Shown here: in pieces, positions 1 through 7,410 of the stretch
How positions within the stretch are numbered: the stretch's first letter is position 1
Layout: each line of letters begins with the position of its first letter
DNA from: DASWRT01 sp036403035
Lineage (GTDB): Bacteria > Pseudomonadota > Alphaproteobacteria > ATCC43930 > CGMCC-115725
NCBI GenBank assembly: GCA_036403035.1
Contig: DASWRT010000221.1
Span: forward strand, 1 to 18,477
Reading direction: 5' to 3'
Length of the DNA stretch: 18,477 nucleotides
The notes under the pieces: model-generated
The model's input: the letters and a program-made list of their open reading frames with translations, nothing else
Told to the model about the DNA's origin: nothing
Database searches by the model: none
Position numbers and translations under genes: made by a program

Positions 1-1634
<1,634 letters not shown>

Positions 1635-1681
1635 GTCGCGCACCTCCGGCGATTTTTGTCGAACCTGCTTGAAAGCGGCAC

Positions 1682-1735
1682 CTACGGGCTGATGGTGATC
1701 CGGTTTTCGACCTTGGTGACGCCGGGAGCCAGTCA
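1682..1735 (-). other. Readable continuation of the third BON domain behind the TGA
   Basis: After the TGA at 1735-1733 the same frame encodes LAPGVTKVENRITISP and then TAG at 1684-1682. Related three-BON proteins end with A-W-x-x-P-G-V followed by an N-x-[IVM]-T-[IV] strand, so TGA occupies the position of a TGG Trp codon. The base after the stop is C (UGA-C), a context generally regarded as weak for termination. The options are a recent nonsense mutation, low-level readthrough by tRNA-Trp, or a sequencing error. Confidence 0.75.
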
Positions 1736-2335
1736 GGCGACCCGCTCCGCCTCCTCCCGCTCCGCCCACGAGCGCACGGTGCCCTTCAGGATCACCTCGC
1801 TGCCGTGCGTCTCGACCGTGATGCGGTTTGCATCGAGCTCCGCGCTTCGCCGGAATGCCGCCTCGATCTGGTGCTGGATGTCGCTCGCCGCTGCCTTCGG
1901 CTGCAGCCGGAGCAGATTGCTGACGCCCTTCACCCCTTTCACCCGGCGGACCACGGTCTCCGCTCGATCGCGCTGGTAGTTCCACTCGACCTCGCCGTCG
2001 AGCGTGACCCGCCCTGTGTTGACGATCACCTTGATGTGCTCGGAGGCGAGCGAGAGATAATTCTTGATCGCCGCGACGGCGTCGCGTGCGATCTCGGGAT
2101 CGGGCCGCTCGTCCACCGCCGGCAGACGGACCTCGATGTTGTTCGCCACCCCGACCACGTCGGCGACGCGCTTGGCCGCCCGTTCGGCCTCCCATTTCTC
2201 CATGTAGCTGTGCACGAACCCGCTCAGCGTCACGACGCCGTCCTTCACCGCCACCCCGACGTCGGTCGGGTCGACGTCCGGGTCCCAGCGCAGTTCGTCC
2301 TCGACGTCGCGCTTGATGTCGCTGTCTGGCCGCAC
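1733..2335 (-). CDS. BON-domain protein (three BON domains), last domain cut short by an in-frame TGA
   Basis: BON domains are small lipid- or surface-binding modules found in OsmY-like stress proteins. The 200-residue product has three repeats of the fold, each with a V-x-L-x-G-x-V core: VTLSGFVHSY, VTLDGEVEWN and VILKGTVRSW. I chose GTG at 2335 because GAGGAG lies seven bases upstream and the protein then begins MRPDSDIKRDVEDEL, as relatives do. An in-frame ATG at 2440 would add 35 Arg-rich residues unlike the family. No signal peptide is seen with the GTG start, so it is probably cytoplasmic. The reading frame stops at TGA (1733-1735) just after EREEAERVA, yet the frame continues as LAPGVTKVENRITISP to a TAG at 1682. 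This is exactly the missing end of the third BON domain, with TGA in place of the expected Trp. It lies directly upstream of dnaK on the same strand. Confidence 0.88.
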   Translation of the reverse strand: MRPDSDIKRDVEDELRWDPDVDPTDVGVAVKDGVVTLSGFVHSYMEKWEAERAAKRVADVVGVANNIEVRLPAVDERPDPEIARDAVAAIKNYLSLASEHIKVIVNTGRVTLDGEVEWNYQRDRAETVVRRVKGVKGVSNLLRLQPKAAASDIQHQIEAAFRRSAELDANRITVETHGSEVILKGTVRSWAEREEAERVA

Positions 2336-2342
2336 CCGCCGT

Positions 2343-2348
2343 CTCCTC
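2343..2348 (-). promoter_or_regulatory. Ribosome binding site deciding the BON-protein start
   Basis: GAGGAG on the minus strand, seven bases before the GTG at 2335. It favours this GTG over the upstream ATG at 2440, which has no comparable site. Confidence 0.7.
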
Positions 2349-2474
2349 GGAATGGCTGTGGGGATGAGAAGGTTCGCTCGCGAACGTGCGCTTGCCCCGT
2401 CCGCCCGCAGCTGCGAAGGCCTGCGCCCCTTTGGCCGCACATCCAGGAGCGTCCGGGCAGCGCCTGTTGCATGG

Positions 2475-2516
2475 AGTATGTGCGGCAGGCCGTAGCGCCG
2501 CCTTGACCGGCGTCAA
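2475..2516 (-). promoter_or_regulatory. Candidate Crp/Fnr-FixK-type activator site and -10 element upstream of BON-dnaK
   Basis: TTGACGCCGGTCAA at 2516-2503 (minus) has the TTGAC-N4-GTCAA dyad typical of Fnr/FixK-family sites in alphaproteobacteria. A -10-like hexamer CATACT lies at 2480-2475, which predicts a start near 2468, so the dyad would be centred about 41.5 bases upstream, the class II activator position. No good -35 accompanies the -10, as expected of an activator-dependent promoter. The leader to the GTG start would be about 133 bases. The rest of the 311-bp gap (2336-2646) shows no gene I can support. Confidence 0.5.
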
Positions 2517-2646
2517 ATTTCGCGTTTTCCCGCCCAAGCCTCCGGCGCGGCGCGGCGCGCCTGACCCGGATCGGCGGTTCCGTTCCTACGCGCTCCGTTC
2601 CCTCGGTTCCGCCCGTGTCAGCCGGGTACTAACTTGCCGCAGCGAG

Positions 2647-2955
2647 TTACGCCCTGTTTGCCGCCGCGTCGGTCCGTGCGGTTTCGTCGTTCGAGTACAC
2701 GACCGGAATCCCGTTCGCTTCGGCATACCTCAGCGCCCATTCGAGAGCGGCCGCATGCCCCGTGGCGTCGTGGTAGACGTCCTCCCACGCCAAACGGCCG
2801 TCGGCATCGAACCAGCACTCGACGACGAAGCTCGCCGGCATCCGTCCCGCCAGGGTGTCCACGAGATCGGTCGTAACGACGAGGTATCGCGGCGCGGTGA
2901 CGAATGTCGCATCGACGCCGCTCCTTGCCGATTCGAACCTCGCGACCGAAACCAT
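2647..2955 (-). CDS. Small protein of unknown function (102 aa)
   Basis: I do not recognise the family. The reading frame has good alphaproteobacterial codon usage and starts at ATG 2955 with AGAGGA five bases upstream. The product is soluble-looking, without a signal peptide or membrane segment. It has a beta-rich first half (ATFVTAPRYLVVTTD, SFVVECWFDADGRL) and a helical second half (HAAALEWALRYAEANG) followed by IPVVYSNDE. The layout suggests one compact alpha/beta domain. It lies between psiE-like and the BON-dnaK pair on the same strand, with about 200 bp and 310 bp of non-coding DNA on its two sides, so it may be part of the same stress regulon. An overlapping 129-codon frame at 2618-3007 is Arg-rich and looks like a shadow. 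Confidence 0.7.
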   Translation of the reverse strand: MVSVARFESARSGVDATFVTAPRYLVVTTDLVDTLAGRMPASFVVECWFDADGRLAWEDVYHDATGHAAALEWALRYAEANGIPVVYSNDETARTDAAANRA

Positions 2956-3061
2956 GGCGTCCTCTTGACGTTGCCTGTTTGCCGTCCGTCGACAATCGAC
3001 GCGGCACGGGATTCGAAATGCGTCTGGCTAAGGTGCCGAGTGCATTCGTGGCCCACCGGCC

Positions 3062-3075
3062 GAGCCATAGGGCTC
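3062..3075. other. Short perfect hairpin between psiE-like and the 102-aa gene
   Basis: GAGCC-ATAG-GGCTC: a 5-bp stem with a 4-base loop in the 199-bp gap between the two minus-strand genes. There is no T-run on either side, so a Rho-independent terminator is not supported. Nothing else stands out in 2956-3154. Confidence 0.25.
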
Positions 3076-3154
3076 ACCGTCACCGCCTGTTGCAAGCTTG
3101 TGCTGGTTCAAAGCAAAGCTGCTGTCGCCGGTCCCACGGCGATACGACGGCCTA

Positions 3155-3709
3155 TCATGGCGCGTCCTCCCCGGCCACGCCTGCGCCGGGGTACGGTTCG
3201 CTCGGCAGGCCCGGGCCCGGACGACGCGTCGCTCGCCGCCGTCGCCACATGTCTTCCCGGCGGTCCTGATCGCGCACCAGCCAATATACGGCGCCCAGTG
3301 TCAGGATCGCCGTCGCAAGGGCGAATAGCTCTGTGGCGGGAGTGCTCTTGAGATCCAGGATGATGAATTTCCGTACCAGCGCGAGGATTGCGATGAGCAC
3401 GATCGCGCGCACTTGGATCACGCTGTCCTGGCGCTCCAGCACGACCAGCAGCGAGTGCTTGAACTCCAGCGCGATGAGCACGGTAAAGATCATCCCGAAG
3501 ATCGTCTGGAACGTCGCCGGATCGGCCGGATCGAGAATGCCGAGGATAAGCAGGTGGATGATGTTCCAGGCGAGGTGCCACGTCGCGGTCGCGATCACGA
3601 GCGCGATCAGGGTGATGAGCACGAGCACCACGACATGCTCGAACTTCCCGTAAAACGTCAGAGTCGGCCAGAGTCGCCCGGCACCTTCGACCTCGTCGCG
3701 CAGCCTCAT
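3155..3709 (-). CDS. PsiE-family (phosphate-starvation-inducible E-like) membrane protein
   Basis: Inner-membrane protein of the PsiE family, whose biochemical role is not known. The 184-residue product has about four hydrophobic segments: roughly 24-52 (HVVVLVLITLIALVIATATW), 66-84, 100-118 (VRAIVLIAILALVRKFIILD) and 126-145. The characteristic conserved stretch GMIFTVLIALEFKHSLLVVL precedes ERQDSVIQVR. These motifs are typical of PsiE-like proteins of alphaproteobacteria. The C-terminal 35 residues are Arg/Pro-rich, hydrophilic and probably cytoplasmic, which makes the protein longer than E. coli PsiE (about 136 aa). It starts at ATG 3709; only a weak GAGG lies upstream. Its long non-coding upstream region holds a repeated CAACGC motif, a strong hairpin and a TTGAC-N4-GTCAA dyad. 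E. coli psiE responds to phosphate and cAMP-Crp; regulation here is inferred only from the upstream sites. Confidence 0.85.
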   Translation of the reverse strand: MRLRDEVEGAGRLWPTLTFYGKFEHVVVLVLITLIALVIATATWHLAWNIIHLLILGILDPADPATFQTIFGMIFTVLIALEFKHSLLVVLERQDSVIQVRAIVLIAILALVRKFIILDLKSTPATELFALATAILTLGAVYWLVRDQDRREDMWRRRRATRRPGPGLPSEPYPGAGVAGEDAP

Positions 3710-3743
3710 CGTGCCGTGCCTCGTTCGAGCAGTTCGATGTGTC

Positions 3744-3776
3744 CAACGCGGAAACGGAGCGTTGCATGATCAACGC
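3744..3776. repeat. Three alternating CAACGC half-sites upstream of psiE-like
   Basis: CAACGC at 3744-3749, its inverse GCGTTG at 3759-3764, and CAACGC again at 3771-3776. The last two form a perfect 6-bp inverted repeat with a 6-base spacer containing ATGATC. The cluster ends 35 bases before the psiE-like ATG, so it overlaps the expected promoter or leader region and could be an operator. No regulator is identified. Confidence 0.4.
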
Positions 3777-3826
3777 TGATCGATGTGCACCGTGATGGCG
3801 ACGGCGCGGTGCGCCGAGCCGGCGTA

Positions 3827-3848
3827 GAGCCGTGGCAACCCACGGCTC
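3827..3848. other. Strong 9-bp hairpin in the gene-free region upstream of psiE-like
   Basis: GAGCCGTGG-CAAC-CCACGGCTC is a perfect 9-bp stem with a tetraloop. There is no T-run on either side (plus strand continues CCCGACGG, minus strand TACGCC), so it is not a canonical terminator. It lies in the 456 bp (3710-4165) between psiE-like and the 4166-4179 dyad, where I find no convincing coding frame. It could be part of a long leader or of a small RNA read on the minus strand. Confidence 0.4.
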
Positions 3849-4136
3849 CCCGACGGAGGTGGCGCGGTGCTTTCTTCTGGCTGGGAGAATCCCTTTGAGA
3901 TGAAGAACCGACGAGCGGTTCCATAACGGTCCCTGCTTCAGGCCACATGCATATGCAAGGCTGCACCGCGCGCTGCCCATGAATTGTGGTCAGCGCCATG
4001 ATAGTTCTACTGAGAATCGCTTTAACCACCTCAGCCGGATCGCTTACCGCCACCACGTGCCGGCCAAGTCAGCAGCGATGGTGGTTCTGGTTCCACTCCG
4101 CGACCGCGCAGGTGCAGACGGAAACCACGCTGGGTC

Positions 4137-4179
4137 ATCATGCCCGGCAACGGCGCGGCATCGCCTTGACGATCGTCAA
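4137..4179 (-). promoter_or_regulatory. Second Crp/Fnr-FixK-type dyad, with -10-like element on the minus strand
   Basis: TTGACGATCGTCAA at 4166-4179 is a perfect 14-bp palindrome and again matches TTGAC-N4-GTCAA. On the minus strand a -10-like CATGAT lies at 4142-4137, placing the dyad about 42 bases before the predicted start, nearly the same geometry as at 2503-2516. Transcription from it would run toward psiE-like with a leader of some 420 bases. On the plus strand TTGACG with TAGTGT 15 bases further on is a weaker alternative promoter toward the transposase remnant. Confidence 0.45.
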
Positions 4180-4913
4180 TTTTTGGTAGTGTCTCATGTG
4201 TGGACGGCGCCTGCGTCGCAAGGGAAATGTGAGTTTCGGCTTTCCGGTCGGGTGCGCTCATGATGGAATGGACGGCCCCGCTTCCCCGAAATTAGTGCGC
4301 CGCCGGATGTTCCGGCGAGCGAACCGGAGGAGAGCGGGACATGGAGATCGCGGTTATCGGGCTGGATCTCGCCAAGTACGTTTTTCAGGTGCACGGCGTC
4401 GATGCTGCGGGACACGCGGTGCTGAGGCGCAAGCTCCGGCGCGGCGAGGTGCTGGCGTTCTTCGCCAAGCTGCCGCGCGCCCTCGTCGGGATCGAGGCCT
4501 GTCACACGGCCCATTACTGGGGGCGCGAGCTTGCCAAGCTCGGTCACGAGGTGCGGCTCATGCCGCCGCAGTTTGTTAAGCCTTACGTGAAGAGCCAGAA
4601 GAACGACGCCGCCGACGCCGAGGCAATCTGCGAGGCGGTGCAGCGCCCGAACATGCGCTTCGTGCCGGTGAAGTCAGCCGACGAGCAAGCCGTCATCCTG
4701 CGGCACAGGACCCGCGACCTGCTCATTCGCCAGCGCAGCTCTCTGGTCAGCGCCATTCGCGCCCACTTCGCCGAGTTCGGCATCACCGTCGGCCAAGGCA
4801 TCCGCAACATCGAGCGGCTGTTGGCCCTGCTCCAGACGGAAGGGGGCGAGCGCCGCATGCCGGCGATCGCGACGGAGATGCTCGGCATACTACAGACACA
4901 GTCAAAGGGGCGT

Positions 4914-5053
4914 TCACCTCAATCGCAGTCGCCGGCAATCGGAAGCGCCCTCGTAGGGATGCAGCGCCACGAGCCGACCGCCGCGCACCTCACCGCGATA
5001 CGTGCCCCACCGTGCGTCGCGGTTGTCGGCAACACGGCTGCCGACTCGCTCAC
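4914..5053 (-). pseudogene. 5' fragment of a molybdopterin oxidoreductase (BisC/TorA-like), frameshifted and truncated
   Basis: A well-formed gene start remains: AGGAGAGG, five bases, then GTG at 5053 giving MSESAAVLPTTATH. Two extra G residues (5011-5010) then shift the frame. Skipping them restores WGTYRGEVRGGRLVALHPYE, the usual N-terminal strand of biotin-sulfoxide / TMAO reductase-type molybdoenzymes, which read T-x-H-W-G-x-[YF]-x-x-E-V-x-x-G-R-[LI]-V-x-L-x-P. Similarity ends near 4947. The following frame runs into unrelated sequence and a TGA at 4914, close to where the IS110 fragment loses its own similarity (about 4896). The enzyme would have reduced S- or N-oxides at a molybdenum cofactor; nothing functional remains. 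The family assignment rests on about 35 residues. Confidence 0.6.
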
Positions 5054-5058
5054 CTTGA

Positions 5059-5066
5059 CCTCTCCT
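5059..5066 (-). promoter_or_regulatory. Relict ribosome binding site of the molybdoenzyme fragment
   Basis: AGGAGAGG on the minus strand, five bases before the GTG at 5053. It supports this as the original start of the broken gene. Confidence 0.5.
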
Positions 5067-5193
5067 GGACGCCGGGGATGAAGTCAATAGTAGGTCGGTG
5101 CCGCCGACACGGGTAGCATCCAGCGGAGCCGAGCGCACCTCGGTCGCCTATCTGGCGCGGTTGGCTCCGGCCGAGCCGAGGGAGGTGCTCTCG

Positions 5194-5552
5194 TCAGAAC
5201 TCGTCCGCCGCGATCACGTACGTTCGGTCATCACGCAGATGGTCCCGGACGAGTGCGCGCACGATGCCACCTTGCCGACCGCCTCCGGCCCGAATGTGTC
5301 GTCCAGAAAGCGAAGGAGTTGCGCTCGCGTAACGAGTACGCCAATCGCGATAGGATCGACGTACTGGATGGCAAGGTTTTGCTCTGCTGCCCACTCCCCG
5401 ACGACGTTGATCCAATAAGAGCCCGGCCGCGGCGTCGGTGGCATCAAATGGATCTTATCCTCACGCGGCGTGTCGAGCCTGCGCGGCTTCTTGAGGATGG
5501 CTTCAAACTCGTCGTCGTCGACCGTATCGATCCAGAAGTCGCTATAAGTCAT
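5194..5552 (-). pseudogene. Unknown small acidic protein with a frameshifted 3' end
   Basis: I do not recognise the family. ATG at 5552 (MTYSDFWIDTVDDDEFEAIL) follows a purine-rich GGAGGCGGAG with a second AAGGCGGG directly before it. A TATATT -10-like hexamer lies at 5602-5597. The uninterrupted frame gives 112 residues and stops at 5214. Just before that, around 5265-5275, a second frame takes over that looks more protein-like (IVRALVRDHLRDDRTYVI, then AADEF) and stops at 5194. A single missing base there would join the two into about 119 residues. The first part has an acidic N-terminus, a Pro-rich middle (MPPTPRPGSYW) and helical LVTRAQLLRFLDDTFG. No signal peptide or membrane segment is seen. 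It sits inside the decayed region, so a pseudogene is likelier than a functional short form. Confidence 0.6.
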
Positions 5553-5649
5553 CCCGCCTTGCTCCGCCTCCAACCAGCGAATAGCGACTTTCGCCTAATA
5601 TAACGATTTGGTCGCTAGCGCACTGAATGCCGCCGGAAAACTTCAACCG

Positions 5650-6360
5650 TCACCCCTGCCGTATCCGAGCGGCGGACTTTGGCATCTCGACCACCTCCGC
5701 GCCCGCATTGCCCCGCATCACGGCATCAATCTGCGCGGCGACCGCATCGGCGGCGGCGATGAGGCGCGATCGAGATGGTGAATGTCGCGCCGCGTCACCG
5801 TGCCCGAGCATGGCGGCGACCGTAGCCCCTGTATAGCCCAGCTCGTCAGCGACGCCGGCGAACGAGTGCCGCAGCACGCGCGCCGTCACCCCGGCCAGCG
5901 CCGCGCGGTGGCCAACGATCCGCTGAATGGCCTTCGGCAAGCCGCCAAACGGCGGTTGCCGATCTCGCCTAGCAACACGTAATCGCATCCGTCGCGTGGG
6001 TAGCGCGTCGAGTACCGCGATCGCCGCCACAACGAGCGGGCGCACGCTGCCGCACTCTTTGGAGTCGGTGAGCCGAAGGCGTTGCCTGCGCCGGTCCATC
6101 TCGGCATGCTTCAAGTGCGCGATTCGCTGAGCCGCGCGCCGGTGAGCGCCAGCAGACGCACTGCCGCGATCGCGTAGAGCGGTTCTCACCGGTCCCGCGG
6201 CCTCGTCAAGCGCCGCGCAGAACGCGCGATACTCCTCCACGGACGGCCGCCGCTCGCGGCGGCGGTCCGCAGGGCGGTTGATGCCACGCACCGGGTTGTT
6301 CGGCCGAGGCCCCTCCGAGACGGCGGGGGGCGTGATCGAATGACCCGGTAGGCGCCGAGA
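5650..6360 (-). pseudogene. Tyrosine recombinase (phage-type integrase), decayed
   Basis: Remains of the catalytic domain of an island or phage integrase. Recognisable pieces in order are NRPADRRRERRPSVEEYRAF (domain start), LLALTGARLSE in another frame (catalytic Arg region), LKHAEMD...LTDSKE (Lys hairpin), DGCDYVLLGEI in another frame, PFGGLPKAIQRIVG, and VLRHSFAGVADELGY...MLGHG. After these comes TRRDIHHLDRA in yet another frame. At least four frame changes are needed to follow the protein. The HxxR His is Arg (ARVLR), and the nucleophile position expected to be Tyr in R-Y-I-H reads Asp (RRDIHH). The N-terminal SAM-like core-binding domain is absent; the frame is closed by TGA just upstream of 6360. 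It lies 77 bp downstream of the tRNA-Leu 3' end on the same strand, the usual place for an island integrase. Confidence 0.85.
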
Positions 6361-6436
6361 TCAAGGAGCGTCGCGCGTGAGTGCTGGGTGAGTCCTGGGC
6401 TTCTAAAACGAAACACCACGATCGGCGCTAAGTGCT

Positions 6437-6523
6437 TGGTGCCCCCGGGGAGACTCGAACTCCCACGCTGTTGCCAGCAACAGATTTTGAGTCTGCCGCG
6501 TCTACCGGTTCCGCCACAGGGGC
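6437..6523 (-). tRNA. tRNA-Leu, anticodon CAA
   Basis: 87 nt including an encoded CCA. The acceptor stem GCCCCTG (6523-6517) pairs with CGGGGGC (6447-6441), followed by A73 and CCA (6440-6437). The anticodon arm is GCAGA-CTCAAAA-TCTGT, giving anticodon CAA for UUG codons. A long variable arm (TGCTGGCAACAG region) marks it as class II, and the T-arm GGGAGTTCGAGTCTCCC is standard. The decayed integrase begins just beyond its 3' end, so this tRNA is the probable attachment site. Confidence 0.97.
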
Positions 6524-6539
6524 CTGTGTCGCGCGCGCC

Positions 6540-6567
6540 ACTATAGCCGGGGGTGCGGCAGGGTCAA
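6540..6567 (-). promoter_or_regulatory. Promoter of tRNA-Leu
   Basis: -35 TTGACC (6567-6562), a 16-bp spacer and -10 TATAGT (6545-6540), followed by a G/C-rich discriminator and the tRNA 5' end at 6523. This is the clearest sigma-70-type promoter in the window. Confidence 0.75.
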
Positions 6568-6768
6568 TCACGGCGCGGCGGCGGCGATGGCGGCGGCCGC
6601 CCCCCCGCACGAGCGTCACGGACGGCGGCGCTTGCGCCCGCGGCGCCGATGCGGCTACATCGCCCGTCCCTTTCCGTCCGCGACTCGCAACGTTCCGCAG
6701 GTCCGGCCGTTAAAGGCACGGCCGCCGCCCGCCTGCTCCGCAACATAACGAGCCCGCCGCCCACTCCC

Positions 6769-7347
6769 ATGCTGCAACGACTCTACGACCGGACGATGCG
6801 CCTCGCCGCCGCGCCGCATGCCATGGCGGCCCTCGCCGCGATCTCGTTCATCGAGAGTTCGTTCTTTCCGATCCCCCCGGACGTGCTGATGATCCCTATG
6901 GTGCTGTCGGCGCGCCGCCGCGCGTGGCGGATCGCGGCGGTCTGCACTGCGGCGTCGGTGGCGGGCGGCTATCTCGGCTACGCGATCGGCTATTTCGGGT
7001 TCGACGTGATCGGCAAGCCGATCCTCGAATTCTACGGCGCGATGGACAAGTACACCGCGGTCAAGGCGACCTTCGACCAGTGGGGCGCGTGGTTCATCAT
7101 CATCAAGGGGATGACCCCGATTCCCTACAAGCTGGTGACGATCTTCAGCGGCGCCGTGCATTTCGACCTGCTGCAGTTCACGCTTTCGTCCTTGATCTCG
7201 CGGGCGCTGCGCTTCTTCCTGCTGGCGGCGTTGCTGTGGCGGTTCGGCGAGCCGATCCGCAGCTTCGTCGAGGAACGGCTGACGCTGGTGACGTCGGCCT
7301 TCGTCGCGGCTCTGGTTGGCGGTTTCCTTCTGTTGCGCTATCTCTGA
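6769..7347 (+). CDS. YqaA/DedA-family (VTT-domain) membrane protein
   Basis: Inner-membrane protein of the DedA/YqaA superfamily, members of which are implicated in lipid-carrier flipping and membrane homeostasis. The 192-residue product has about five hydrophobic segments. It carries the conserved re-entrant motifs: SFIESSFFPIPPDVLMIP near residues 25-42 (E-x-x-x-[FL]-P-x-P-x-[DE]) and IIKGMTPIPYKLVTIFSG near 112-130 (the G-x-x-P-x-P region). YGAMDKYTAVKATFDQWGAW between them is typical of the YqaA branch. I chose ATG at 6769, which gives the family's N-terminus (MLQRLYDRTMRLA); the frame is open further upstream but reads as low-complexity Arg/Ala. No clear Shine-Dalgarno is seen. dsbB follows 63 bp downstream on the same strand. 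Confidence 0.88.
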   Translation: MLQRLYDRTMRLAAAPHAMAALAAISFIESSFFPIPPDVLMIPMVLSARRRAWRIAAVCTAASVAGGYLGYAIGYFGFDVIGKPILEFYGAMDKYTAVKATFDQWGAWFIIIKGMTPIPYKLVTIFSGAVHFDLLQFTLSSLISRALRFFLLAALLWRFGEPIRSFVEERLTLVTSAFVAALVGGFLLLRYL

Positions 7348-7410
7348 GGCTCGGCCGGTCGCGCCGCCCCCTCCCGCAGGCGACCGGCGGCGCAGCAGGA
7401 TCCTCATGCG

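Larger units (their letters stand above)
4341..5081 (+). pseudogene. IS110-family transposase, truncated after the DEDD domain
   Basis: The first roughly 185 codons encode the N-terminal RuvC-like DEDD domain of IS110-family DNA recombinases. The four acidic residues are in place: D9 (VIGLDLAKYVFQVHG), E52 (VGIEACHTAHYWG) and D89/D92 (KSQKNDAADAEAI). ATG at 4341 follows a GGAGGA about nine bases upstream. From about base 4896 the frame continues to a stop at 5081, but the sequence no longer resembles the family. It runs antisense across the molybdopterin-oxidoreductase fragment. The helical linker and the C-terminal Transposase_20 domain with its catalytic Ser are missing (full-length relatives are about 320-350 aa), so it cannot work alone. 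The non-coding DNA just upstream (about 4180-4340) may keep the left end of the element and, in the IS110 subgroup, part of a bridge RNA; I cannot confirm this by eye. Confidence 0.88.

Noticed and set aside
2336..2440. Upstream ATG start (2440) for the BON protein
   Set aside because: It adds 35 Arg-rich residues and has no ribosome site, and the extension would run through most of the proposed leader. GTG at 2335 has GAGGAG at the right distance.
3706..4056. 116-codon minus-strand frame upstream of psiE-like as a gene
   Set aside because: No ribosome site, no recognisable domain, mixed composition, and it overlaps the psiE start region and the hairpin. The region is better explained as non-coding.
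5053..5138. Treating the 74-codon minus-strand frame 4914-5138 as a normal small gene
   Set aside because: Its N-terminal part is unlike protein. The molybdoenzyme match begins mid-frame and is completed by another frame starting at GTG 5053.
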